Source: Tridacna crocea (Eukaryota; Mollusca; Bivalvia; Cardiida; Cardiidae). From it: a DNA stretch of 64,000 nt. Position 1 is the stretch's first letter, and every line of letters begins with the position of its first letter. Location of the stretch: NCBI GenBank assembly GCA_943736015.1, contig OX031071.1, positions 40,178,619-40,242,618 on the forward strand, read 5' to 3'. Positions 51,343 to 62,073 of this stretch are shown piece after piece. Below the pieces are notes generated by a model. The model was not told where the DNA came from. It saw only the letters and a list, made by a program, of their open reading frames with translations, and made no database searches. The translations under genes and the position numbers were made by a program.

Positions 51343-51940
51343 GTGCCGCTAATGCAGAGAAATAGCTCTCCCCTACAAAATGACCAAGGTCATTGTTCAA
51401 CCATCTTCGCCAGCCAAGTTTACGATCACTACGTGGATCTTACCTTGGCGGATTGAGCTTAATCGAATAAAATCGCTCGTAGCATTTCATCTTTGATAAA
51501 AATAGAACACGGTCTCTACCTTTCGAATAATAGGTAAGGCATGGAAACCCACGTGCATGTCTGCTTATCGCTTCATGTGTATTCGTAAGCGGTTTGTAAA
51601 ACGATATTTCATTTGCTTTTAGAAATATGATGTGAAGGGGAGTAATAACCAGCGTCCAATAGAGGGCGCATCACAGGAATCTCGAAATCGGGCTCAATCA
51701 GCCAAGGTAAGATCAACGTAGTGATCGTAAACTTGGCTCGCGAAGATGTTGTTCAACGGAAATGACCCCAAAGTCATTTCACTATGTCGAAAATGACCAG
51801 GATAATTATCATACATAGAGAAATGACCCTCTGGGCTCATTTCTCTACGTAGAATAATGGCCGGGTCATTCCTTTACGTAGTGAAATGAGCCATGGGTCA
51901 TTTTGTAGATGAGGGTCATTTCTCTGCATTACACCGACAC
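51343..51940. mobile_element. TIR element (copy 2) enclosing a second inverted-repeat element
   Basis: Ends GCTAATGCAGAGAAAT and ATTTCTCTGCATTACACCGA match 15057-15318. The GGGTCATT palindromes lie mostly at 51760-51920. The inner element occupies 51400-51753. Confidence 0.7.
51400..51753. mobile_element. Nested 354-bp inverted-repeat element
   Basis: CATCTTCGCCAGCCAAGTTT-ACGATCACTACGTGGATCTTACCTTGG is the complement of CCAAGGTAAGATCAACGTAG-TGATCGTAAACTTGGCTCGCGAAGATG. The interior AATCGCTCGTAGCATTTCAT-CTTTGATAAAAATAGAA recurs at 55165-55245. Confidence 0.75.
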
Positions 51941-52057
51941 TCGGCCCCTTGTTTTAAGTCCATGAGAAAGAGTGCTTTTGACGATGATATTGGATATAAA
52001 CAGTATTTTCTCCTACTTCCACAATGTTTTCTACCATTGCAAGCACAGCCTATAATT

Positions 52058-52397
52058 TCTTACCCTTTACCACACAATCCTGACTTTTAGCGACCCTAAG
52101 AAGAAAAGCTTTTGAAAACATTGTGGGAAAAAGGAGAAAATGCTGTTTACCAGCATTTTCTCCTTTTCCCATAATGTTTTCCATCCTCAAAAATGAATTT
52201 TGTTTTTTTGATTCAACGATTGAAAAATAATCCATTATTTTGCTATTTTACGGAAGATTTCATTCGATAACACAGACATTGTGGGAAAAGGGTAAAATGC
52301 TCTAACTATGTAACTAGTATTTTCTCCTTAATACATTGTCCACAATGTTTTTAAAACGTTGTTTTGTTCAAGGCTGTTAGAACTCGGGATTGTGTGG
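52058..52397. mobile_element. Two adjoining PB-A remnants
   Basis: 52058-52240 (-) has CCCTTTACCACACAATCC and the hairpin ATTGTGGGAAAAAGGAG / CTCCTTTTCCCATAAT. 52270-52397 (+) has TTGTGGGAAAAGGGTAAAAT and TCGGGATTGTGTGGTTAA, ending at the TTAA where the R element starts. Confidence 0.65.
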
Positions 52398-52830
52398 TTA
52401 AAGGTGGCCCTTCAGATTTTGGGACAAACATTTTACAAAAACAAAACAAAAAATCATCCTTATACTCCCAAAGCATTTTAATTTTCATTAATAAAATCCC
52501 AATAGCCGAAAACCATCCGACTACAAGAGAAATTAGAAATTTACTACGGCTCAGGTCGACGCCGAAGGGAAACATGGTCTTTTTTTCAATGAGCAACTCG
52601 CTCATTTACATACCAGAAATACACAGACGAAGCTTCAAACATGGCGTCCGAAGAAGACATTATGGAAAATGATTTCATGTTCGTTATGTTTTGGAATTTA
52701 AGCGTCATTAGTCACGTGCCAGTCACATGACATGTGTGTGTGTGTTGTTTTTTTTCTTAATTTCTGGCGTGAAATCTAAATATAGCTTAAGAGGCTACGT
52801 AGCCGTTTAACGGAACACTATCAATTTTTT

Positions 52831-52866
<36 letters not shown>

Positions 52867-52974
52867 TTTATGATTCTTAATTATTGATGATTTGTATTGT
52901 TTTTCTTATGAATTTAAGTAATAAATATTTCTTTTATCTGGTGTGATGTGAAAAAACTAAATACCCACCTTTAA
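52398..52974 (+). mobile_element. R-family MITE (copy B)
   Basis: TTAAAGGTGGCCCTTCAGAT ... ATACCCACCTTTAA, 577 bp, with a (GT)n run at 52834-52863. TTAA flanks both sides, and a PB-A copy begins 4 bp after its end. Confidence 0.8.
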
Positions 52975-52977
52975 GGG

Positions 52978-53206
52978 TTAACCCATTTCCACACAATGAC
53001 GACTTTTAACACCACTGAGGGAGGAGCCTTTTGAAAACATTGTGGGGAAAGGAGAAAATGCCGGTCACCAGCATGTTCTCCTTTTCCAAAAAAGTTTTCT
53101 ACCCTATCAAAGCAAAATGGCGCCATTTGAGCCACCTTGAAATTGTCATCTGCAAATGCTTTCAGTTTGGATAGGTCTAAAATTTTGCTGTGTGGTGAAG
53201 CGTTAA
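52978..53206 (-). mobile_element. PB-A MITE, complete
   Basis: TTAACCCATTTCC...GTGGTGAAGCGTTAA. Hairpin with mismatches (GGGGAAAGGAG / CTCCTTTTCCAAAA). Confidence 0.8.
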
Positions 53207-54117
53207 ATAAGAAGGCAGTTTGTAGCTGTGGACGTGACCGGCCCATGTTTCTTCTCCTTCAGGTTGATTTTCTGCCTTGTCATTTTCTAGTTTTATAAGT
53301 CGAATAACAGTCCGGACAATGTCAATGTCCTAATTAGCATGAGCAGACGATGTGACATCTTCGCAAGCAAAAGCTGACGATTCACTACGCTATTCTACCC
53401 TTAGCGGATACATGGATCCGTGGAAATCGATATTTGACCAATCAGGTCATCGCATTTATTCTACCCGATGTGCATCGTTGTGTTCTGCTTTTTCGGCTCA
53501 CAAATAAACGACTATAAACGTTTGAGGGATGTGATACTATTTATTTATTTTGTGTTTTTAACGTTTGAATTTAAGAAAATCCTTAAAATATGTGCTTTGC
53601 GAGCATGTACCGCTGACGTGAGATCACACAAGGGCTATAGACAAGTTTGAATTATGATAATGACTGAAAATTTTGACTAATGTAAAGAGTTCTGATGAGC
53701 GCTGGAAAATGGTTTATTGAAATAGTGTTTACCCCTCTGAAATAGAAAAATCGAAAACAAAGATAAAAATAGACCTATATGAAATACTAATAAAAAGAAA
53801 ATACGTTTACTTGAATATCTAACCTTGTTAAATAACCTATGCACATCCAAAAAGTGGCCGCGTAACTTGTCACCAATGTTTCAGTTTGACATTAATCTTA
53901 ACCCATGGTGCATGAAGAATATGCTAATTGTGTAGATATAGATCAGACTGAAAATTACATGATGTTTAGTTTTGGATTTAAACTACTGCTATTTACAATA
54001 ATCACTCCAAATGATGTGTAATTTACTTCCTCACTAAGAGTAGATTTCAATTTTATCTTTTGTACTGGTGAAGGTTTAGCTCAATGGGCAACATATTAAT
54101 TTTTCTCTTGACTCAGG
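53207..54117. other. Non-coding, no recognised feature
   Basis: GATACATGGATCCGTGG at 53409-53425 is the complement of CCACGGATCCATGTAT at 55077-55092, a possible pair of element ends 1.65 kb apart. No exon is supported; the frame at 53468-53650 has no motif. Confidence 0.35.
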
Positions 54118-54345
54118 TTTTTCAACCGTTTATCACATAAACCCGAGTTTTAACGACCCACAGAAAGCTGTTAAAAGCATCGCGGAAAAAGGAGAAAATG
54201 CTTGTAACATCCATTTTCTCCTTTTTTGACAGTGTTTTATGCTCTTTCAAAAACAAATTTCAATTTTTGAATCATTTCTTTTGTTGTCTACAAATTTTTG
54301 AGGTTGAATTGTTCTTAAAATGTTGTCATTTGGTGAAGAGTTTGA
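54118..54345 (-). mobile_element. PB-A MITE, degenerate
   Basis: TCAACCGTTTATCACATAAA, hairpin GCGGAAAAAGGAGAAAATGC / CATTTTCTCCTTTTTTGAC, right end TTGGTGAAGAGTTTGA. Both TTAAs have decayed. Confidence 0.65.
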
Positions 54346-55560
54346 TTGGATTAGCACATCTGCACATTAGCACAAAGGGTGTTTTAGTAAACAGTCAATT
54401 GATAGGACGCGTGTTTGATTGCAAAACAATTTACCGCTCTAATCAACTTGACCACCCGTTATCATCAGTATATCATAAGATAAAACAAACTACCGTCAAT
54501 TATATTAACAATTTTTATAATGACAACACAATATTAACACATTTTATAATCATCAGACAACCTTTTTCCCCTTAACCTGATATTGAAAATTTTCATTAAC
54601 TTAAACCTCTCTGTTGAATCAGACAATCTATAATTTTTCGAAAGGTTTGTAATTTGTTATTTAATTTGGTATGATGCTGAAATGACTTTACTAGCAAAAC
54701 GAAAGCAGTAGATCTATATGTAATTCTATAATTCTGTTGCAGAACGGAGATTTGTTGACTTTTTTTCCCCCCTTTCCCATTGGAGTTCGAAATTTTGTTT
54801 AAACCTGTAAATCTGTTACATTGTCCGTTGCCCCGATAATTCTCCCTTTTAATACATATCCGTGTGTCAATTCGTTCAAGCATCTTTAAATTACTTATCG
54901 AGAATTTATCATCGACAGAAATATACGAATAAAATATTTTTCCCGAAATTTTATTGAGAGAAACATTCATGACAGCACGATTTAAGTAGCCTATCTGCTA
55001 TACTGTATATGTATTGACTGCGTTTGTTTGTGAGACCTTGGCAACAGTAACTAAGGTAGTCGGTTTATCTTTTCGCCACGGATCCATGTATTGAGCTTGA
55101 TTTTTACAATCCCCCGACACGCTTTTTCATTGGATGCAGCCAGCTGTAATTGCAACGAATGAAATCGCTCGTAGCATTTCATCTTTGATAAAAATAGAAT
55201 AAGGTCATGACCTTTCGAATAGAAGGTAAACATGGAAACCCACGTTACTATACAGCCATATTTGAACTATCAACTTAAATTAATCTGCACTATCTTTGAT
55301 CTGTTTTCATCTACTTGATGTTCGGAATTTCCAGATGGTCTCATTTCGTGTGACTGGTCACAATTGTAAACGTGACTCACACATTCTTTTTTTTTTCCAG
55401 TCTTCTTTTTTTTTTTCGCTTTTTTTTGTTTTCGCTTTGTCATGTATCTCTTTACTTGTCAACCAAAAGTTCAGACATGTCCAAATAAGCATAATTATAC
55501 AGACGACAAAATCATAACCATTATCTATGAAAGGCCAAGAAAGACAGGGAAAATGAGAAA
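54346..55560. other. Mostly unique; shared segment at 55135-55245
   Basis: GAAATCGCTCGTAGCATTTC-ATCTTTGATAAAAATAGAA, CCTTTCGAATAGAAGGTAA and CATGGAAACCCACGTT match 51462-51565. The frames at 54198-54575 (+) and 54596-54970 (-) show no recognised domain. Confidence 0.4.
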
Positions 55561-55564
55561 AGGT

Positions 55565-55793
55565 TTAACTCTTTACCAAACAGCATAATTTTGGACTAGT
55601 CCAAATTGCAAATATTTTCAGAGAGCAAAAATAAATGTGGCACAAAAATTGAAATTTGTTTTGGGAAGTGAAGAAAACATTATGGAAAAAGGAGAAAATG
55701 CTGGTTACCAGCATTTTCTCCTTTTTCCACAATGGCTTTAGAGGGCTTCTTAATCAGGGTCGTGAAAAACAGGGATTGTTTGCGAAATGGTTA
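55565..55793 (+). mobile_element. PB-A MITE, right TTAA decayed
   Basis: TTAACTCTTTACCAAACAGC...GCGAAATGGTTAG. Hairpin TTATGGAAAAAGGAGAAAAT / ATTTTCTCCTTTTTCCACAA. Confidence 0.75.
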
Positions 55794-55859
55794 GTATCAT
55801 TCTTTCCTTTTCTTTCAATGTTTTTTGAAAGCTTTCTCTCTCAGTGTCGTTCAAGTAGG

Positions 55860-55990
55860 AGCTTCCTATACGTAAGTTGTACCCTTTAGCACAAGTATTC
55901 CAAGTTTTAATAACTCCAAGGATAAGAAATTTTAAAAACATTGTGGGAAAAGGAGCTAAATGCTGTTAACCTGCATTTTACCCATTTCCT
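55860..55990 (-). mobile_element. PB-A MITE, partial
   Basis: TACCCTTTAGCACAAGTATT ... ACATTGTGGGAAAAGGAG, truncated in the second arm at the border of the R element. Confidence 0.6.
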
Positions 55991-56775
55991 TTAAAGATGG
56001 GTATTTAGATTTTTCACTTCTCATCAAATTGAAACTGATATATTTCACTGATATTTACACGAAAAAAATACAAATCATCAATAATTAGGAATAATAAAAT
56101 CACAAAAAAACTTTGAAAAAAGAAGTTTGTTTTGATGGCGTTCCCTTAAAAGGCTATATAGTCTCTCATGGTATTTTTAGATTTTGCGCCTGATATCAGA
56201 AAAGTTCTGTGGGAATGTCAAGTGATTGGCATGTAACTAATGACGCTAAAATTCCTTAACATAAGAAACTTGTAATTATTTTCCAAAATGTCTTCCCTGG
56301 TTTATATGTTTGAAGCTTCGTCTGTGTATTTCCGGTATGTAAATGAGCGAGTTGCTCATGTACAAACAGAACGTGTTTCCCGTCGGTGTCGACCTGGGCA
56401 GTATTGAATTTCTAATTTCCCTTGTTGTCCGATGGTTTTCAACTATTGAGGTTTTATGAATTAAAATCAAAAGGCTTTTTAGTTTAAACATATTTATTTT
56501 ACATCGATTGAGAAACAAGTTCTTACAACTTATACTAATCTCTCTCGATTCCGCTTCCTGGGAACTACACCAGTACTCGCGCCGAATGTGTGGGCCAATG
56601 AAAAATCCCAAAGTTGACACCCGCTCCCGGGAATCGAACTCAGGATCTTTAGGGTGTGAGGCCGACGCTCTACCAAGCGACCACGGACAAAAGGCTTTTT
56701 GAGTACAGGGATGTTTTTTTTTTTGTGTGTATTTCTGTAAAATTTTCGTCCCGAAATCTGAAGGGCCACCTTTAA
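55991..56775 (-). mobile_element. R-family MITE (copy C) split by an S1 SINE
   Basis: TTAAAGATGGGTATTTAGAT ... TCTGAAGGGCCACCTTTAA, the reverse complement of copies A and B. The SINE and its target duplication occupy 56468-56700. Confidence 0.8.
56481..56687 (-). mobile_element. S1 tRNA-derived SINE (copy 2) with 13-bp TSD
   Basis: CAAAAGGCTTTTT flanks both sides (56468-56480 and 56688-56700). The minus strand begins TCCGTGGTCGCTTGGTAGAG (A box) with B box GAGTTCGATTCCC, and ends in an AAATAAATATGTTTAAACT tail. The TSD length indicates LINE-type retrotransposition (family knowledge). It is colinear with 16936-17154. Confidence 0.9.
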
Positions 56776-56891
56776 TGTATTCTACATTTTGAAAGAGAAA
56801 AATTGAAAATAATACACATTCGGGCAAAAAGATAAAACACACTGTGTACAACTTTCTCCTGGTCCCAAGATGTTTTCGAAAAACTTCTTCT

Positions 56892-57120
56892 TTAACCCAT
56901 TACCACACAATCCCTACTTTTGATGCCCCTGAGAAAGAAGCCTTTTGAAAACACTGTGGGAAAAGTAGAAAATGCTGGTAACCAGCATTTTCTCCTTTTC
57001 CCACAGTGTTTTCTACCCTTTCCGGAACAAATTTAAATTTTTCAGTCACCTTTATTTTGTCGTCTGCAAATACTTTCAATTTGGACCAGTCTAAAATTTT
57101 CACGTGTGGTAAAGAGTTAA
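56892..57120 (-). mobile_element. PB-A MITE, complete
   Basis: TTAACCCATTACC...GTGGTAAAGAGTTAA with hairpin ACACTGTGGGAAAAGTAG / CTCCTTTTCCCACAGTGT. Confidence 0.85.
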
Positions 57121-57295
57121 TGATGTTTTGCTAGGAAAGAATTTTGTTCGAAGCAGTACTAGTATTAAAAACTCCAGAAAAACATGAATAGGAACACTGA
57201 CCTCTGCGATATAAATGAACTAATGCTGAAAACGACGTTTGACACCATAAGAACAACATCAATGTAGTAAAAACACCCGGTTGTTTAACAGAATA

Positions 57296-57513
57296 TTAAC
57301 CCTTTATCAAACGATAACATGTTACATCAAAGCATTTGCAGATGACAATTTCAGTGCGTCTGAAATGGTTCATTTTTTCTTTGTTTGGGTAGAAACATTG
57401 CAGGAAAATGGAGAAAATGCTGGATAAAACATTTTTCCTTTTCCCCACACATGTTTTCAAAAGGCTTCTTTCCAAGATTTGTCAAAACAAGGGTTTGCTT
57501 AACATAAGGTTAA
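57296..57513 (+). mobile_element. PB-A MITE, diverged
   Basis: TTAACCCTTTATCAAACGAT...CTTAACATAAGGTTAA. The hairpin is imperfect (GCAGGAAAATGGAGAAAATG / CATTTTTCCTTTTCCCC). Confidence 0.75.
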
Positions 57514-57609
57514 TTGTCTTATTTTGTCGTTGTGAACGTGATGTGCTCTGATTTACTTCTCTTTGTTTTAATGAATGTCAATCAACGTCTTGCTGTTCAC
57601 TGAACGCTG

Positions 57610-57838
57610 TTCCGAACGAAAATAAATCTAGACATGTCCAAATTCAAAGCATTTGCAGACGACAATTTCAACGAGGATCATGTGATTGGATTTGTCTTTA
57701 ATAGGGGTAGAAAACATTGTGGGAAAAAAAGGAGAAAATGCTGGTTACCCAGCATTTTCTCCTTTTTGTTCCACACTGTTTTCTAAAGCCTTGTTTCTGT
57801 CGGTTGTTGATTAAGTGATAAGTTTGGTAAAGAGTTAA
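57610..57838 (+). mobile_element. PB-A MITE, left end lost
   Basis: TCTAGACATGTCCAAATTC through hairpin ATTGTGGGAAAAAAAGGAG / CTCCTTTTTGTTCCACACT to GGTAAAGAGTTAA. Confidence 0.75.
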
Positions 57839-57870
57839 TAAACGACGTTGTCTTACAAACATAGATTTTA

Positions 57871-58140
57871 TTTCGTTTAACTCTTCACTAAATGGTCCAG
57901 TGCTCTTTCGACCCTGAGGTCTGGGGTTTCTAAAACAATAGTTATATCGGCAGATTAAGTTTCGTTTGTTTGTTTCTTTATTTATAAATTTTATTTCGTT
58001 CAACTCTTCACTAAATGGTCCAGTGCTCTTTCGACCCTGAGGTCTGGGGTTTCTAAAACAATAGTAATATCGGGAGATTATGTTTCGTTTGTTTGTTTAT
58101 TTATTTATAGATTTTATTTCGTGTAACTGTCCACTAGATT
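57871..58140 (+). repeat. 123-bp tandem duplication (2+ units)
   Basis: ATTTTATTTCGTTYAACTCT starts near 57868 and 57991, and ATTTTATTTCGTGTAACTGT near 58111; the TTTCG points are spaced 123 bp. The unit includes GTCCAGTGCTCTTTCGACCC, itself like a PB-A flank. Confidence 0.8.
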
Positions 58141-58187
58141 TAATGCATTTACGGCCGAGAAATACTGTGTAACTCAAATAATGATGT

Positions 58188-58275
58188 CTGTCTTCTACAG
58201 AAAACAATGTGGGCAAAGGGGAAAATGCTGGTTTCCAGCATTTTCACCTTTGCCCACATTGTTTTCAGGATTAAA
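58188..58275. mobile_element. PB-A-type hairpin core alone
   Basis: GAAAACAATGTGGGCAAAGG-GGAAAATGCTGGTTTCCAGC-ATTTTCACCTTTGCCCACATTGTTTTC, almost perfect, without the usual outer ends. Confidence 0.75.
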
Positions 58276-58772
58276 CTAATCTGAATGGTTGTGAAAAAGA
58301 GTTGAACAGGGAAGTTGTTGAACGGTTGTATAAGTTTGCTATTTAATTCTTTTCCAAACTTTTCCGGAGTTTTAAAGTCCTTAAAGAAGGCTTTCGAAAA
58401 TATCATAGAAAAAATAAGGAAATGCCGGTAACCAGTCTGATATAATGTTGTTTAGTGAAGAGTTAAATGATATTTAGATAAAAGAAAAAAAAAAATGAAA
58501 AAAACATTCAGAAAAAAGGGGAAAGGGAAAACCGTTTTTCAGCCAAAAAAGGTGAAGTGGGGTTAATTAATGAGTCATCTTCTTTGTGAAATGAATACCA
58601 AAGGTTGTCGACTTACAGACCGGTACTATTTTTGGATTATTTTCTTTTTATCCTTGTGACATAACAAGACATTGGGAGAATTGGATTTAATTTTTTTTTG
58701 TATAAAAGGTGAAAGGCTTGGATACTTTTTGAACCGAAAAATACGTCAATACGTGAAGAATCGAAAGGAATA
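58276..58772. other. Non-coding, PB-like scraps
   Basis: AGAAATATCATAGAAAAAATAAGG-type and AATGCCGGTAACCAG remnants near 58395-58440, with GTTTAGTGAAGAGTTAA at 58449. No gene. Confidence 0.4.
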
Positions 58773-59001
58773 TTAACCCTTTCCCAAACAATCCCTGGTT
58801 TTTATGTGTCAGGAACAGAAGCCTTTTGAAAACATTGTGGGAAAAGGAGAAAATGCTGGTAACCAGCATTTTCTCCTTTTCCCACAATGTTTTCTACCCT
58901 ATAATATAGAAAAATCATCTTTTTAGCAACTGTTAAGTTATTATCTGCAGAATACTTTCAGTTTGGTGTGGTCCAAAACTTGCTGTTTGGGAAAGGGTTA
59001 A
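58773..59001 (-). mobile_element. PB-A MITE, complete
   Basis: TTAACCCTTTCCC...GGGAAAGGGTTAA with a near-perfect hairpin centred on GCTGGTAACCAGC. Confidence 0.9.
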
Positions 59002-59587
59002 GAAGCGAAACTCGTTTTGCTATTATATAACGCTGTTTTTGTGGTATTTGTTTATCAATACGTGATAATTTTTAACTTAAACAGAGACTGCAAGTTGTGA
59101 ACATAGTTGTAATTTTACATTGCCAGCAGTGTTTTTGCTACCGTGGCACAATGCCCAGGTCGTAGGACCGTCAGTGAACTCAGTGAACTTTAATTGATAT
59201 AGGTTAATGACAGTTTTTTAGCATTTATGTAATAGACACTAGATTAGAAGGCTATCATAAACAGAATATTTTATTACATAACTCACCCTGTTTTCAATGT
59301 AATACAGCCACTACGATTTTTATTGTCTCACACACGTTTGAGATAAGAAAAAAGTGCTGTATTTGGTCAACACTCTGTTATTATACGCCTTATTTCTAAA
59401 TCGTTGCTAACCAAGGTTCCTGAAAGAAATTTAAGGTCAAAATTCTTAATCATGATAAAGTTGTTTAATTTAATCACGTTAAGGTTCAAAACAAAATCAG
59501 TATATGCAAGTTTCTTCGGAACTATTTTTGTTGGCAATATACCTGTCAAAGAAGCACATTCGCTTCATGTAAATTTCACTACAAATT
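59002..59587. other. Upstream flank of the TMEM205-like gene
   Basis: AT-rich with no supported repeat. An upstream non-coding exon could lie here but cannot be placed from sequence alone. Confidence 0.3.
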
Positions 59588-59679
59588 ATACGTGTCGATG
59601 GGTTAGTGCAACATCATCCTAAGTGCCTATACTTTGTATAGGCACTTAGGATAGTGTTGCACTCAGCCATCGATGTATG
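59588..59679. repeat. 92-bp hairpin upstream of TMEM205-like exon 1
   Basis: ATACGTGTCGATGGGTTAGT...CCTAAGTGCCTATAC pairs with GTATAGGCACTTAGGATAGT...CCATCGATGTAT around TTT. Arms are about 43 bp with few mismatches. A smaller hairpin, TTATTAAGCTCGCC / GGCTCGCTTAATAA, follows at about 59798-59828. Confidence 0.8.
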
Positions 59680-59962
59680 CCTCTATTTTAACACATTATG
59701 GTCTATAATTCTTGTTACAAAGTTATGTGATAAAAATAATCTGACCTTTATTGGCGTATGAGATAAAAAAATTCATTAAACTAATCCAGAAAAAAATGTT
59801 ATTAAGCTCGCCACAGGCTCGCTTAATAAAATTTATCTTAGATTTGTTCAATATAATTCTATCTCAACTTTAACTCATGTCAGATACTATATATCTCTCC
59901 TCAGATCCAGTCAATTAAGATGGTTCTCGGTTTCGGTTGTACTACTTCTATTATCGTACTAC

Positions 59963-60074
59963 ATGAGTCCATCCATGAAACGTATAGAGCCGGACTCCAC
60001 CAATGTTCTATTTATACACCTGTCTTGTTTCGCCTTCCATTTTGGTGCACAATGCTGGGTGACATTTGTTGCAG
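59963..60074 (+). CDS. TMEM205: TMEM205-like, exon 1 (coding part)
   Basis: 37 codons plus one base, ending at a GTAAGA donor (60075). It reads MSPSMKRIEPDSTN, then a hydrophobic helix and FGAQCWVTFVAG, the conserved N-terminal block of TMEM205 (DUF4149) multi-pass membrane proteins. ATG 59963 is the first Met of this frame near the block; ATG 59975 (MKRIE) is an alternative. The joining phase (one base) fits exon 2 exactly. The human protein is linked to cisplatin resistance; the role in molluscs is unknown. A far-upstream extra coding exon cannot be excluded. Confidence 0.78.
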
Positions 60075-60156
60075 GTAAGACTTAGTTATCATAATTATGA
60101 GTTTGTATTCGTTGTAATAAATATCGAGAGCACTTCCTTGATTCTTGTCATACTTT

Positions 60157-60385
60157 TTAACGCATTACCATACAACAAAATTTTAGGCCTGTCCCAATTG
60201 AAAGCATTTGTAGGCAACAAAATAAAAGTGACTGAAAATTTGAAATTTGTTTTGTGAAGGGTAGAAAACTTTGTTGGAAACGGAGAAAATGCTGGTTACC
60301 GGCATTTTATCCTTTTCCCACAATGTTTTCTACAGGTTTCTCTCTCAGGGTCGTTAAAAGTAGAAATTGTGTAGTAAAGAGTTAA
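60157..60385 (+). mobile_element. PB-A MITE in TMEM205-like intron 1
   Basis: TTAACGCATTACC...TAGTAAAGAGTTAA, same strand as the gene. The hairpin has several mismatches (TTGTTGGAAACGGAG / ATCCTTTTCCCACAA). Confidence 0.85.
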
Positions 60386-60902
60386 ACCTGAGTTCATTTT
60401 CAAACACAGCTACGTTCTCAACTTGATGTGTATTTTACCTATTACATCAAGAATGGCTTTACTACACAGTTCCTTAGTGTTAAATGAAACACTTAAATAA
60501 AAGAGCTTAAAGAAAAAAAGATATCTAGAGACACAGCTAGGAAAAACCAAAACAAAACAAAACACACACACACAAAACCCCTGAAACTGTCAAAACCTGA
60601 AAGTGTGTTGAAATCGATCAACTGTGTAAGTACAGATAAATAAGCAATATATACGATGTTAAGCATGGTAAAACTAAAGGGGTTTATTCTCATTTAAAAC
60701 TGGAAACTCCAAGAGCGATTGCTTGGAAGATTTGCAAAACATGAAAGGCATTTTCTATGTATCGTAATCTGTGCAACCTTGCAGCCATAATGGGCAACAC
60801 TTGGCAGGAAGACACAAATATGATTATAATTTCAAACAATGAAGATGGAATTGGTTAAAAAGTGGCTAAAAACTGCCTGAAAAACGAGTAAATCTGTATC
60901 GT
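60386..60902. other. Intron 1 sequence, no recognised feature
   Basis: Contains a short CA/A-rich tract (60545-60580). Confidence 0.35.
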
Positions 60903-61131
60903 TTAACTCTTTACCACACGACAAAATTTTAGACTGGTCCAAATTCAAAGCATTTGCAGACGACAAAATAAAGGTGAATGAAAAATAGAAATTTGTTCTG
61001 GAAAGGGTAGAAAAAACTGTGGGAAAAGGAGAAAATGCTGGTTACCAGCATTTTCTCCTTTTCCCATGGTGTTTTCAAAATGCTTCTTTCTCAGGGGCGT
61101 CAAAAGTAGGGATTGTGTGGTAATGGGTTAA
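60903..61131 (+). mobile_element. PB-A MITE in TMEM205-like intron 1 (second)
   Basis: TTAACTCTTTACCACACGAC...GGTAATGGGTTAA with hairpin CTGTGGGAAAAGGAGAAAAT / ATTTTCTCCTTTTCCCATGG. Confidence 0.88.
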
Positions 61132-61593
61132 GTCGTTGAAGCATTAGTGATACAACGGTTTTCTATAATAAAAGTATGTAAGGTGAAATGCCTGTTTACA
61201 AATCTCGACACACCTGCTTATTCTGTTACCGTAGCATTATCTAAATCTTTGTTCGTATCTTTTAAAAGATTTTGCTGTCCAAGATATTGCCGTTCTGAAC
61301 TTGTAAATTTACTTTTAGAGAGACGATCTTCAGACTGTGTTGATCGAGGAGCACAGGGGCACCTTTGCATCATAATTGTCATTAAATAAATTGTTCTTTA
61401 TTTCTAACATGACAGGCGACTTTGGCTGTATAAACATAGTGCAAGGAAAACGTGGTAAAATCTGTGACAATCTATGTAGAGTAACGTCATCCTATATCGA
61501 ATGACGTCATTCAATGAGTGAGTTATTCAATGGAACATAATCTTCATCCGCGTTTTTACTCTTAATTTGAACTTGTTTTCCTTTCATTAAGAA
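61132..61593. other. Intron 1 sequence, unassigned
   Basis: An 80-codon frame at 61147-61389 is not supported by motif. GAGTAACGTCATCC...GAATGACGTCATTC at 61481-61510 resembles the CRE-like 20-bp repeat at 15731-15830. Confidence 0.35.
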
Positions 61594-61790
61594 TTGGCCA
61601 AGTTAGAATCGAAATAATGTTCTCTCTATCGTGGTATATCGTTCAATAAACCACGTTGTGAGTTATGAGGCACATTGAATGACCCACTAGGGCTATCGCC
61701 CTCGTGGATTATTTATTGTGCCTCATAACTCACAACTGTGGTTTACTGAACGATATACCACGATAGAAATAAGATTATTTCTTAAATAAT
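61594..61790. mobile_element. W-family long palindrome (copy 3) in intron 1
   Basis: TTGGCCAAGTTAGAATCGAA then CTATCGTGGTATATCGTTCA ... complement TGAACGATATACCACGATAG. Colinear with 1-192. Confidence 0.85.
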
Positions 61791-62073
61791 GACCTCCTAA
61801 AACAGTTTTCATGTATACGAATTCAAAAAAGCACCCTTATTAAGAAGGGATTGTCAATGTGAATTGAGTGTGCATACTAAAATACAACAGAAAACCTATA
61901 CTAAACAGCTAATGTTTTGTTTTGTTTTTCCAAATAAATATGTTTCAAAAAACGAACAAAAAACAAATGCAATATGGTCTGAAACCGGCAATATGTTATA
62001 TTTCATTGGCCTAGATACATTTTTATGCTTGACTATAAGTTATGTTTGTAGATTATCTAACGTCTTCTTTCAG

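Noticed and set aside
56508..56851. 191- and 79-codon ORFs over the SINE and R element (-)
   Set aside because: The frames cross the SINE boundary and both target duplications, so they are composite artefacts.
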